Of a stretch of 15,111 nt of DNA, positions 7,501 through 13,680 are shown piece by piece (within the stretch, counting starts at the first letter, position 1; every line of letters starts with the position of its first letter). This DNA is from Candidatus Pacearchaeota archaeon RBG_13_36_9. GTDB lineage: Archaea > Nanobdellota > Nanobdellia > Pacearchaeales > GW2011-AR1. The position numbers and the translations under genes are program-made. The notes under the pieces were generated by a model. It was not told where the DNA came from. It worked only from the letters and a program-made list of their open reading frames with translations, and ran no database searches. The stretch spans positions 1 to 15,111 of the forward strand of contig MFWN01000038.1 in assembly GCA_001786395.1 (NCBI GenBank), read 5' to 3'.

Positions 7501-8646
7501 ATTGCATATATAAGCAAAGACAGGGGCTTGGTTTACATTCATGACTGTAATATTTACAATCTCGCTGGTTGTTTTGTCTCCCAGGGTGCTGTTGTCTGTC
7601 ACGCTGAAATTAACTAGGTAGGAGCCAACATCATTCTTTGAAGTGTCGAAGTTTATAACAAGTATGCCTGCAACAGGGTTGAAAGTATAGCTGGAATTTG
7701 TAAACAGCGTGCAGTTAGTGCTGTTCCTGTCTGACCATTCTGCAGTAGCGCAGCTGAGGAAGGTTATATTCAGCCTAAATTCAGTGTCGTTTTCTTCGTC
7801 GCTTATATTTACTGTTTTTGTGAAAGGTTCAGTCATGTTTATGGTCCAGTTTTCTAATCCTACAAAACGAGGAGCATCATTTACTGCAGTTATTGAAACT
7901 GGAAGGGTAGAAATATCACTCCCGCCTCCATTGTCAGTAACAGTAAATTGTAAGTTTTCGCTAGAATTCTGACTCATTATAGTTTTATTTATTTCAAGCC
8001 AGCCACCAGAGCTGAATGTAAAGTTGGTTAGTGTTGTGAGTGTAGTATTTGAAGCGAATACCAAGACAGCCCTATCATTATAGTCATCTTCTGTAACTTG
8101 AGCAGAGAGATTATATGTGCAAAGAGTATCTTCAGTGCAGCTAAGGGTGTCCATATAGCCGCTTGGATTCTTAGTGATTAAAGGGGCTGTATTTTCTATT
8201 ATAAAATTGTCGACTAAAGAGACATTACCAAAGTTGCTTGTGCAGTTTATATGAAAATTCAAATTCCCCTTGTAATTAAAGCTCCTGTTGTTATGCCATA
8301 AAAAAGAATTTGCATCATAATCTATCCCCAAAGGGCTTGTCCATGTTTCACTCTCATTGAACTCTATTGTGCAATTACCGTTGCCATTGGTTTCATTAAT
8401 CGGATAATTTGAGGAATTCGTAAAATTAGTATAAAAATAAAAATTCCAATAAGATGCGTTTTTGGAGTATATTGTCCCATAAGTCAAATTTTGTTTAATG
8501 GCTCCAGCAGCCCATATGGTTAAATTTGCCTGTTCAGAAGAGCTAGAATTAGTAGCTAATGCTTCTGTCATTAAAAAGTAAGCTGCTAGGATTAATATTG
8601 CTAAAATTGTATTTATTTTTGTCTTCTTTGTTGATTTTTTCTTCAT
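4543..8646 (-). CDS. Giant Asn-rich cadherin-like surface protein
   Basis: The 1367-residue protein starts with a basic N-terminus and a signal peptide (about residues 12-31). Its ectodomain is built from seven to nine divergent beta-sandwich repeats of about 100 residues. They carry cadherin-like signatures such as D-x-D-x-D or D-P-E-G-N calcium-type turns, I-N-A-S-D / V-N-A-S-D-G, and linkers V-N-D-A-P, V-N-Q-A-P and I-N-D-L-P. A Gly-rich hinge lies at about 1135-1147. It is followed by a CARDB/NEW3-like domain (about 1150-1260), a short helical TPR-like stretch (about 1268-1320) and a membrane helix (about 1338-1360) with a short basic tail. I count about 100 Asn-X-Ser/Thr sequons, which predicts dense N-glycosylation. 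A role in cell contact or the surface layer fits the layout. Its start overlaps the stop of the upstream regulator gene (ATGA). Confidence 0.9.
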   Translation of the reverse strand: MKKKSTKKTKINTILAILILAAYFLMTEALATNSSSSEQANLTIWAAGAIKQNLTYGTIYSKNASYWNFYFYTNFTNSSNYPINETNGNGNCTIEFNESETWTSPLGIDYDANSFLWHNNRSFNYKGNLNFHINCTSNFGNVSLVDNFIIENTAPLITKNPSGYMDTLSCTEDTLCTYNLSAQVTEDDYNDRAVLVFASNTTLTTLTNFTFSSGGWLEINKTIMSQNSSENLQFTVTDNGGGSDISTLPVSITAVNDAPRFVGLENWTINMTEPFTKTVNISDEENDTEFRLNITFLSCATAEWSDRNSTNCTLFTNSSYTFNPVAGILVINFDTSKNDVGSYLVNFSVTDNSTLGDKTTSEIVNITVMNVNQAPVFAYICNNERSATEDSEFTCWINATDTDEFYNLTFSANYSWFTFNGTETNFTTKPCNGSTNYSASALVNFTAGDSAVGNWFVNISVKDIGTGYGAPKINSTIISFLVNNVEDAVILNTIGNYTIYENSTFYINASDDDLLVPDKSIKNEVLTFASNTSWISVTFDSSSSNYTIAKVIVNYDLAIATYGGGNHTVKINVSDTGGNSDEKTFVIGIGNDTSAQWNSSMSNTFIIYEGNNTYLNFSQNVTDPEGNPITFSYTISNDFTSFSLSSLGIIDLTPIDEDVGFHNVTVNASDGMLKSLKSFNFTVYNINDLPYLQPFQSSDVINASLNSQDSISCTEDNVTTIWLWAQDDDFRIPFDQKSFYNESHILSLTIQGINTTLFNFSFEAGFPIGNLSKYNAAFTPKKADVGSYNITINITDRSNATYSMSFNLTVLSIDHDPILMNLTNASTTINSHFYYRINATDTEDGDSTQPGNNNFTFSYAFNTGNNIFNETTFNSTTGEINLTFNSSQGGGYHINITVNDSSNSRDTEDFWIYIYDAPSINYPPASYEYEIYENNASNFTFTLNDSVGNNITYKIYIEDSNGTDILRYNVSYYGNNTNLTWAFTPNFTDETYGAKRNITLIAYPLNFTEINVSRTWNLTINHTNAPLNFYDNIDDEEATYGLTYTINLSAHFSDIDYSDFRYNQSANFTVWSNSSPSSISWNVSSNWILSLFSAVAATELLTINASDLENGSKLTNTTSNSFQVSFMPPEVVVNPSTGGSGGGGGASNTVPVALKIIFPDTVNAFKKDRIEIPITIENTGSISLYKINLTSLFKKNNETLKDIKLKFSQSYFDSLVIKEKKNTTLTVEVDTQDTGSYEILINATSESPRYNDWGIIHLNVRESNKSEVMEKLLFTEEFIAQNPECIEIKEVVDEAWALYYQGEYENALSKAREAIDSCRYAISQPAIPRVEETIKERLYKYLSATSLILFALLIIYYLYNRFRIKRG

Positions 8647-8831
8647 TTTTCTTTTTTAGCATTCTTACTTTCATTTTTAATTTTGTTCAAAAGATCATAA
8701 ACTGCAATGTTGATAAACTGCTTTTTATTGGCAAATCTAATCCTGTTTTCTTCCTTGTTTATTATTTCTTCTACTTCCTTTAAAAGCGCGGGGTCTATTT
8801 TGACTACGCTTGCTTTATCTGGTTTGTTCAT
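8643..8831 (-). CDS. Small ribbon-helix-helix-like regulator
   Basis: The protein has 62 residues from the ATG at 8831; a TTG at 8837 would add two. The pattern fits a ribbon-helix-helix (CopG/Arc-type) DNA-binding fold: a short strand (K-A-S-V-V-K-I-D), helix 1 (P-A-L-L-K-E-V-E-E-I-I), a turn (about 27-34), then helix 2 (K-K-Q-F-I-N-I-A-V-Y-D-L-L-N-K-I) and a Lys-rich tail. Such proteins bind DNA as dimers on repeated half-sites about one helical turn apart. Just upstream lie three GTTAC-type half-sites at 10-bp spacing, and a related array precedes the next gene upstream, so autoregulation and local control are likely. The stop overlaps the start of the giant gene by 4 nt. The fold call is by pattern, with no DNA-contact residues proven. 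Confidence 0.7.
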   Translation of the reverse strand: MNKPDKASVVKIDPALLKEVEEIINKEENRIRFANKKQFINIAVYDLLNKIKNESKNAKKEK

Positions 8832-8852
8832 TTTCAAATCTTGTTTCTTATA

Positions 8853-8879
8853 GGTAACTTTCGGTTACCAAAAGTTACC
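8853..8879 (-). promoter_or_regulatory. Three phased GTTAC half-sites before the RHH gene
   Basis: On the plus strand the 49-bp gap between the genes at 8887-10869 and 8643-8831 reads GTAAC at 8854, GTTAC at 8864 and GTTAC at 8874, each starting exactly 10 bp after the last. GGTAACTTT (8853-8861) and AAAGTTACC (8871-8879) also form a 9-bp inverted repeat. The spacing puts all half-sites on one face of the helix, as expected for cooperative binding of a small dimeric regulator. A TATA-like TATAAG (minus strand, 8846-8851) is too close to the ATG for a normal archaeal promoter, so the regulator may be expressed mainly by read-through. Confidence 0.55.
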
Positions 8880-8886
8880 AAATTGT

Positions 8887-10869
8887 CTAGCTGACCTCCA
8901 TTTCAATTTCTTTTCTTAGCCGGGATATTTTGGCAATCTTTAATCCAATTATTACAAATAAGATAATAACTAGGGCTGTCAGGAAGTAACTTAAGGGAGC
9001 TCTAGCTTTCACTATCGGTTTTTCTTCATTCTCGCATAAGACATAACACGGCCCCCCGCAGTCAACCCCTTCTTCCCCCTGATTTTGCATTCCGTCATAA
9101 CAGGTTGGGCACGGCTTGCACGGCCCCCCGCAATCTGTCAAAAATTCGCAGTCTCTGGAATGGCAATTTTTAATCCCATCCTCGCAGTTTGGATTCTCTG
9201 TGTAATAGCATCTTTGTAGCTTTTCCGGCATGATAAAAGAGGTGTTGCAGGAGCTTATATCTGAGCAGCCCCTTATTTGAAATCCGCAATTCTCCTCTGG
9301 CCACTTATTTGCAGCGCATCCATCCTGTATTGTTCGGTAGTCTGCATCTGATAAAATTCCTGCTCCCAGTGTCTTTTTTAAATTCTGGCACACTTTCCAG
9401 TTTTCACAGAACCATTTTTCACTGCATTCCTCTTGGCTTTTTTCACATTTTATAGAATTGACTTTGACTTTCCATTCAATCGTGTCGTTGGCTAAGCCGT
9501 CTGTAATGCGCGCCTTTACAGAATGACTGTCAGCACCGCATCCGAAAGTGTATACGAGTTGAGCAAAACCCCCGATTGAGTCTATTCCAGAGTAATATTC
9601 AACTTCTTTTTCATCAACGTACCAATAAACATCCGGAGCAGTTTTTTCAGGATCAAACATTGTTATATTAAAATAAAATTTACTTTCGCTGCTCGCCTCA
9701 AGTTCCAAATCTTTAGGATAGAAGTCAGTAATTGTCGGGGGATTATTAGTCTTGGCTATTGTCAGGCTGAAATTAGTGCATGACGTTTGGTCCCCTCCAG
9801 TCTGTCCACAAACCTCTTTTATATTTAAGTCAGGATTTTCAATTCCAGTATCGCTTGCGCATACCGTAATATTATATATTCCAAAATTGTTCTCGTTAAA
9901 TACGAACTCCATTACTCCATTTGGGCTTATCCCAAACAGATCCTCTTCGCCAAAGTCTATTGTGAATTTGAGGTTGCCAGAATCTTGGTTACCATCCTCT
10001 CTATCAAAAACATTAGCGCTATAACTAAGCGCGTTCTCACCTTTCCATTTCATAACCTCCGTTTTTACTCCTATTCTATGAATTTCTGGAGCGTTGTTTA
10101 TTTCTATTACTCTTATAACCGTTTTATTTAGGCTAGAGTAGCGCCCATCGTTCACTTGTATTATTCGGTTATAAGTTGCGAAGCCATTATCCACGCCGCC
10201 GGCATTCTCTTTGGTCAGCTTTTCACTGAATATTTGAAAAGTTGCATTTTTTTGACCATTCAATAGCCATTTCTGCCAAGGCAGGATATAAAATAGAGCC
10301 AGTGGTTCTATCCTTGTTTCAATCGGACCATTATTGCTCGCCTCTTCAGGGTCGCTTACTGTAAAATTGTATCCAAGCGAATCTCCTTCACAGATATAAA
10401 TTGTGGAATTTAGGTAGTTTATAAGGGGGAAAGAGTCTGGAGAGGCTACAAAAAATTCAACTGTTTTATTAGCAACCTCCCCCTGTTCATCGAAGGCATG
10501 GACAATGAGCTTATTTTCCCATCTCGAGACTTCTATTTCTTTTCCAGGGGTGAAAAGAGCGTTTTTATTGATTGTATTTTCGTGCCTGGCATCAATAAGG
10601 TCATATTTCCAATCCTTAACCTCGAAGTTTGCAGAAACATCAAGGCTAATCAGGTAATGATATTTATCCCCTAAGCTATAGGTTATATTTTCAGGGCTTT
10701 GTACTTCAATGATTTTCCCGCTAATGCCAATTTTTGGAGTATCGATTGCTTTTCCGGCAGTTTTGATGTAAAATCTGGGCTCCATTAGACCTAATAAAAT
10801 ATTAGTGAGGATTAGAAATACTGCAAGAAATACGCATAAGAACAGCCAAACCCTCTTTTTGCCCATCAT
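8887..10869 (-). CDS. Surface ectodomain protein with Cys-rich stalk (paralog 1)
   Basis: The 660-residue protein has an N-terminal signal anchor (about 6-29) and a beta-rich ectodomain with cadherin/Ig-like stretches (E-I-N-N-A-P near 255; a PKD-like domain near 375-470). A Cys-rich region follows (about 475-615) and then a C-terminal membrane helix (about 624-644) with a short charged tail. The Cys-rich part begins with W-F-C-x-x-W-x-x-C, similar to a thrombospondin type 1 core. It ends with two tandem copies of a C-x-D-G-(I/M)-x-N...D-C-G-G-P-C motif, probably disulfide-bonded. It is paralogous to the neighbour at 10913-13060 along the full ectodomain. Two adjacent ATG codons start it; TATA and operator elements lie in the 43-bp gap upstream. 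The function is unknown; surface exposure is inferred. Confidence 0.88.
   Translation of the reverse strand: MMGKKRVWLFLCVFLAVFLILTNILLGLMEPRFYIKTAGKAIDTPKIGISGKIIEVQSPENITYSLGDKYHYLISLDVSANFEVKDWKYDLIDARHENTINKNALFTPGKEIEVSRWENKLIVHAFDEQGEVANKTVEFFVASPDSFPLINYLNSTIYICEGDSLGYNFTVSDPEEASNNGPIETRIEPLALFYILPWQKWLLNGQKNATFQIFSEKLTKENAGGVDNGFATYNRIIQVNDGRYSSLNKTVIRVIEINNAPEIHRIGVKTEVMKWKGENALSYSANVFDREDGNQDSGNLKFTIDFGEEDLFGISPNGVMEFVFNENNFGIYNITVCASDTGIENPDLNIKEVCGQTGGDQTSCTNFSLTIAKTNNPPTITDFYPKDLELEASSESKFYFNITMFDPEKTAPDVYWYVDEKEVEYYSGIDSIGGFAQLVYTFGCGADSHSVKARITDGLANDTIEWKVKVNSIKCEKSQEECSEKWFCENWKVCQNLKKTLGAGILSDADYRTIQDGCAANKWPEENCGFQIRGCSDISSCNTSFIMPEKLQRCYYTENPNCEDGIKNCHSRDCEFLTDCGGPCKPCPTCYDGMQNQGEEGVDCGGPCYVLCENEEKPIVKARAPLSYFLTALVIILFVIIGLKIAKISRLRKEIEMEVS
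9051..9210 (-). repeat. Near-identical DNA shared with the paralog at 11071-11230
   Basis: This stretch encodes the double D-C-G-G-P-C motif. It aligns without gaps to 11071-11230 at a constant offset of 2020. By eye, 80 of 82 bases match over 9051-9132 and 38 of 40 over 9171-9210. The rest of the two genes is clearly diverged at protein level. Confidence 0.8.
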
Positions 10870-10873
10870 TTTT

Positions 10874-10918
10874 GGTTACTATAAGTTATCGATAATAACC
10901 AAAAGTAACTATTTAAAT
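10874..10918 (-). promoter_or_regulatory. Symmetric four-half-site operator and TATA box
   Basis: The 43-bp gap between the two paralogous surface genes is almost filled by GTTAC (10875), GTTAT (10885), ATAAC (10895) and GTAAC (10905), each starting 10 bp after the previous. The set is symmetric about 10892. A TATA-like ATTTAAAT (10911-10918) overlaps the stop codon of the upstream gene. It lies about 45 nt before the ATG at 10869, giving a start near 10888 inside the array. A protein on these sites should block or control transcription of the gene at 8887-10869. Confidence 0.6.
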
Positions 10919-13060
10919 CTTTCTACTCTCCAGCTTTCTTAACCTCTCCATTTTTAGGTGTTTTAGTGAAATTATTACCACGATTAAAAGGAGCAAGATA
11001 ATTAAGGCAACCATAAAATATCTAAACGGTGTTTTTGTTAGCGGTCTTTCTGCCTGGCACTGCTTGCAAGGCCCCCCGCAGTCAACCCCTTCTTCCCCCT
11101 GATTTTGCATTCCGTCAGAGCAGGTTGGGCACGGCTTGCACGGCCCCCCGCAGTCAACCAAAATTTCGCAGGACTCGTCATGACAGTTTTTAATACCATC
11201 CTCGCAATTTGGATTCTCTGTGTAATAGCAGGCTTGCATTTCAGAAGGCTTCTCTTCTGTAGAGTTGCATTTATTGGCATCCTTGCAGGTTCTTATCTGG
11301 AATCCACAGTATGTGCCAAGCCAAGAATTCATGTCGCAGTTTTCTTTTATAATAGGGTATTGATCATTTGAAAGAGCAAATCTATCTAAGCTATCTTTTG
11401 CGTTTTTGCATTCGTTCCATTGCGAGCACCCCCATTTTTCTCTGCATAAAAATCCCGGCGCTCCGCCGCCCTCTCCACCAGGAAAGGAGGTCTCAAGCAC
11501 TGGAACATCGATAATAGATAGGTTCCATACAAAAGAGTCGTAAGAATTAGTTAAGTCTCCATCTGTGACATTAACCCTTATTGTGTGATTTCCTGAGCTG
11601 CTATGGCTAAATGTGTAATTTATTTCAGAAAAAGTGCCATTATCAAATCCCGATTCATATTTAAGGAGGGCGTCATCAAAATACCAATAACTGTCTAGTA
11701 GTGTCCAGTCAGGATCAAACATGGTAACATTGAAATAGACAGCTTCTCCTTCATAGGCTGCAAGGCTTAAATTAAGAGGATAGTAAGAGGTTATATAAGG
11801 CAGACGGTTTTCATTTGTTATTGTTATGCTGAAATTAACCATTGAGCTTTTATTAGTGGGGGGTTGATTGCAGTAATCTGTTATGTTGGGATGATAATTC
11901 TTTAGCCCGTCATCATAAACGTAAATCCACACTCTATAGACTCCGGTCTGATTTTCATTGGCTGTGAAGTTTATAATTCCCATGGGTGTTATGTTAAAAA
12001 GATACGCTGGCTCGTTTGTCGAATTTCTTATAATCAGCTGCAAGGTTAAATTTAAGCCGCTTACATTCCCGCTCTCTGCATCATTTGCATCCAGTTCATG
12101 ATAAAAAGTGCGATTTTCTCCACTTCCCCAGACAGTCTGCACTCCTATAGGACTTACCGCCGGGGCGTTGTTTATCTCTATTACAGTTATATTTGTTTGA
12201 TTATAGTCAGAATATTGCCCGTCACTCACAGAAACATTTTCTAGAAAGCTCCTTGAGCCAATATTGGCCTGCCCTAAATCGCTTTTGTCCAGTATCCCGG
12301 AGAATATTTCATAAGTTCTGACTGTGCTGTTTATCGTGCGGGAAAAGACTACATAAAAAGGACTAGAAGGAGCAGTGGGATTTATCGAAGGAGTTGCAAT
12401 TTGCTCATCCAAGTCTGTAACATTGAAAAAGTAAGAAAGGTAGCTGCCTTCACAGACAAAAATGTCTGGTGAGATATAATGGATCTTAGGTGCTGAAGAA
12501 GGCACAGCAACAAAGAATTCTACGCTCTCGTTTACTATGTTGCCTGAAGAGTCATTAGCGAAAACAATTAATCCATTTTCCCGAGTGATCGCATTAAAAG
12601 TGGTGTTTGGGGAAAAAGGAACGTCCTGCGCAACAACCAGCTCGTTACCTTTGTCAATTAGAGTATACCACCAGCTATCAGCCTGAAAATTTGCAGATGC
12701 GTTCAAATTTAGGGTATAATTTAATGCGAAGCTGAAATTGTATGTTTTATTCTCTGGGCTGGAGATGTTTATCCTTTTCCAATCTTGAATATAGATTGCT
12801 ACCAGGCCCATATTGTCTGCTTCTCCAGTAAACCTGGAAAGTTCTGTAGAAGAAAACCACACGAGGACTAAAATATTAATTAGGTTTAATGCTATAAAAG
12901 AAATTAATATCAGAAAAATGATGTGCTCGTTTTTGGGATGCCAAGAAAACCCTTTGGTTTTCGGGCACAGAAAATTGTTTTGTACAATTTTCTTGTGTTC
13001 AAAAATGCGAATACGAGGAAGCACTTTTGACATTATAAAAATCCATTTCTCTTTTTTCAT
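10913..13060 (-). CDS. Surface ectodomain protein with Cys-rich stalk (paralog 2)
   Basis: The 715-residue protein shares its plan with the gene at 8887-10869: a signal-anchor helix (about 48-70), cadherin/Ig-like ectodomain, PKD-like domain, Gly-rich hinge (G-G-E-G-G-G), Cys-rich region with W-G-C-x-x-W-x-x-C and two D-C-G-G-P-C motifs, then a C-terminal helix and basic tail. Matching landmarks include E-I-N-N-A-P, T-M-F-D-P and the Y-Y-T-E-N-P-N-C-E-D-G-I-K-N-C block. It carries many more N-glycosylation sequons than its paralog. Unlike the paralog it has about 47 residues before the anchor, encoded by DNA with two perfect inverted repeats (12945-12993). No later in-frame start exists before the helix; M10 (13033) is the only alternative. 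It is followed after 43 bp by its paralog. Confidence 0.87.
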   Translation of the reverse strand: MKKEKWIFIMSKVLPRIRIFEHKKIVQNNFLCPKTKGFSWHPKNEHIIFLILISFIALNLINILVLVWFSSTELSRFTGEADNMGLVAIYIQDWKRINISSPENKTYNFSFALNYTLNLNASANFQADSWWYTLIDKGNELVVAQDVPFSPNTTFNAITRENGLIVFANDSSGNIVNESVEFFVAVPSSAPKIHYISPDIFVCEGSYLSYFFNVTDLDEQIATPSINPTAPSSPFYVVFSRTINSTVRTYEIFSGILDKSDLGQANIGSRSFLENVSVSDGQYSDYNQTNITVIEINNAPAVSPIGVQTVWGSGENRTFYHELDANDAESGNVSGLNLTLQLIIRNSTNEPAYLFNITPMGIINFTANENQTGVYRVWIYVYDDGLKNYHPNITDYCNQPPTNKSSMVNFSITITNENRLPYITSYYPLNLSLAAYEGEAVYFNVTMFDPDWTLLDSYWYFDDALLKYESGFDNGTFSEINYTFSHSSSGNHTIRVNVTDGDLTNSYDSFVWNLSIIDVPVLETSFPGGEGGGAPGFLCREKWGCSQWNECKNAKDSLDRFALSNDQYPIIKENCDMNSWLGTYCGFQIRTCKDANKCNSTEEKPSEMQACYYTENPNCEDGIKNCHDESCEILVDCGGPCKPCPTCSDGMQNQGEEGVDCGGPCKQCQAERPLTKTPFRYFMVALIILLLLIVVIISLKHLKMERLRKLESRKI
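11071..11230 (-). repeat. Near-identical DNA shared with the paralog at 9051-9210
   Basis: This is the partner of the 9051-9210 stretch and encodes the double D-C-G-G-P-C motif. Both copies are unusually C-rich on the plus strand for this AT-rich window. Confidence 0.8.
12945..12997. repeat. Two in-frame inverted repeats in a coding 5' region
   Basis: GAAAACC (12945-12951) pairs with GGTTTTC (12956-12962). AGAAAATTG (12969-12977) pairs with CAATTTTCT (12985-12993), with CAC/GTG extending the second stem past a one-base bulge to 12966-12997. Both lie inside the frame of the gene at 10913-13060, between its start and its membrane anchor, and encode the segment that the paralog lacks. Confidence 0.7.
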
Positions 13061-13070
13061 ATCAAAAATT

Positions 13071-13082
13071 TTTATTTATATT
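13071..13082 (-). promoter_or_regulatory. TATA-like box for the gene at 10913-13060
   Basis: The minus strand reads AAATATAAATA just before the gene. Its centre is only about 18 nt from the ATG at 13060, so a transcript from here would start past that codon and favour M10 at 13033. A second TATA-like TTTTTATATC (about 13158-13168) lies further upstream, with GGTAAC right beside it (13169-13174). It would give a leader crossing the terminator-like hairpin at 13104-13133. Confidence 0.35.
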
Positions 13083-13103
13083 TAGTTGAATTTTTGAGAG
13101 GCT

Positions 13104-13133
13104 AAAAACCCATTAAGTGAATAAAGGGTTTTT
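13104..13133 (-). terminator. Terminator-like hairpin between the two gene groups
   Basis: AAAAACCC (13104-13111) pairs with GGGTTTTT (13126-13133) around a 14-nt loop. On the minus strand the stem ends in a T-run, as expected for termination after the gene at 13195-13680. If the upstream TATA box at 13158-13168 is used, the same hairpin would lie in the leader of the next gene and could act as an attenuator. Confidence 0.5.
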
Positions 13134-13194
13134 TTCATGCATTAATAACAAAAACTAGATATAAAAAAGTTACCTTTATGTAAAAATTTGATGT

Positions 13195-13680
13195 TTATGC
13201 TTTTACCAGGTCAAATCTTATTTTTCCAGCATAGTCTCCATAGGGCATATCTTCTGGGATATTTATATTGATGGGTATTTTTACAGTGCTGCCAGGTTCC
13301 ACAATAAATTCCTCGTCGATAGAGAGATAATCTCTGACATTAGGTGTTGCTGAAATTTTTACCTTAAGAGGGCAGCCATAGCCATTTTCTATGTTTATAT
13401 CTCTTACAACTGATCCGCCAGGTATAATCCTGCCGAAATATAGCTTGTCTGCATCTACAATTATGCCTGGGGTGGAGCCAACAGAAAAATTAACTTCTAA
13501 GACTCTGGTTTCAATCGGCCTCAACCTAAAAGTCCAAATGGAAACTAGAACCAGGATAATTATCCCGGCGAGGATTAGATAACTTATTCTTTTCCTCTTT
13601 TTAGCCCCTAAATAAGCACCTGATTCACTTAATTCTTCTGTCATTTTTTTCAAATTGTTGTTTAGGAGAGGGTTTTTCAT
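13195..13680 (-). CDS. Small membrane-anchored beta-domain protein
   Basis: The 161-residue protein has a short cytoplasmic N-terminus with a K-K-R-K-R cluster, one membrane helix (about 33-50) and an extracytoplasmic beta-sandwich-like domain (about 65-160). Its pattern is F-G-R-I-I-P-G-G-S-V-V-R-D-I-N-I-E-N, a central P-L-K-V-K-I-S strand, and V-E-P-G-S-T-V-K-I-P-I-N-I-N-I-P near the end. This resembles Ig-like or CARDB-type accessory domains of archaeal surface proteins; I do not recognise a named family. The start at 13680 is preceded by an AGGATGAG stretch that may serve as a ribosome site. M13 (13644) is an alternative. The gene overlaps the end of the upstream gene by 56 nt (20 nt from M13), so the two are co-transcribed. 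A terminator-like hairpin follows. Confidence 0.8.
   Translation of the reverse strand: MKNPLLNNNLKKMTEELSESGAYLGAKKRKRISYLILAGIIILVLVSIWTFRLRPIETRVLEVNFSVGSTPGIIVDADKLYFGRIIPGGSVVRDINIENGYGCPLKVKISATPNVRDYLSIDEEFIVEPGSTVKIPININIPEDMPYGDYAGKIRFDLVKA

Noticed and set aside
9051..9132. Repeated C-rich blocks as a mobile element or tandem DNA repeat
   Set aside because: They encode the D-C-G-G-P-C protein motifs in frame, twice per gene, and no transposase or terminal repeats flank them.
11038..11371. Open frames of 80 (minus) and 88 (plus) codons in the Cys-rich region
   Set aside because: Both are off-frame readings of the Cys-rich part of the gene at 10913-13060, with no signals of their own.
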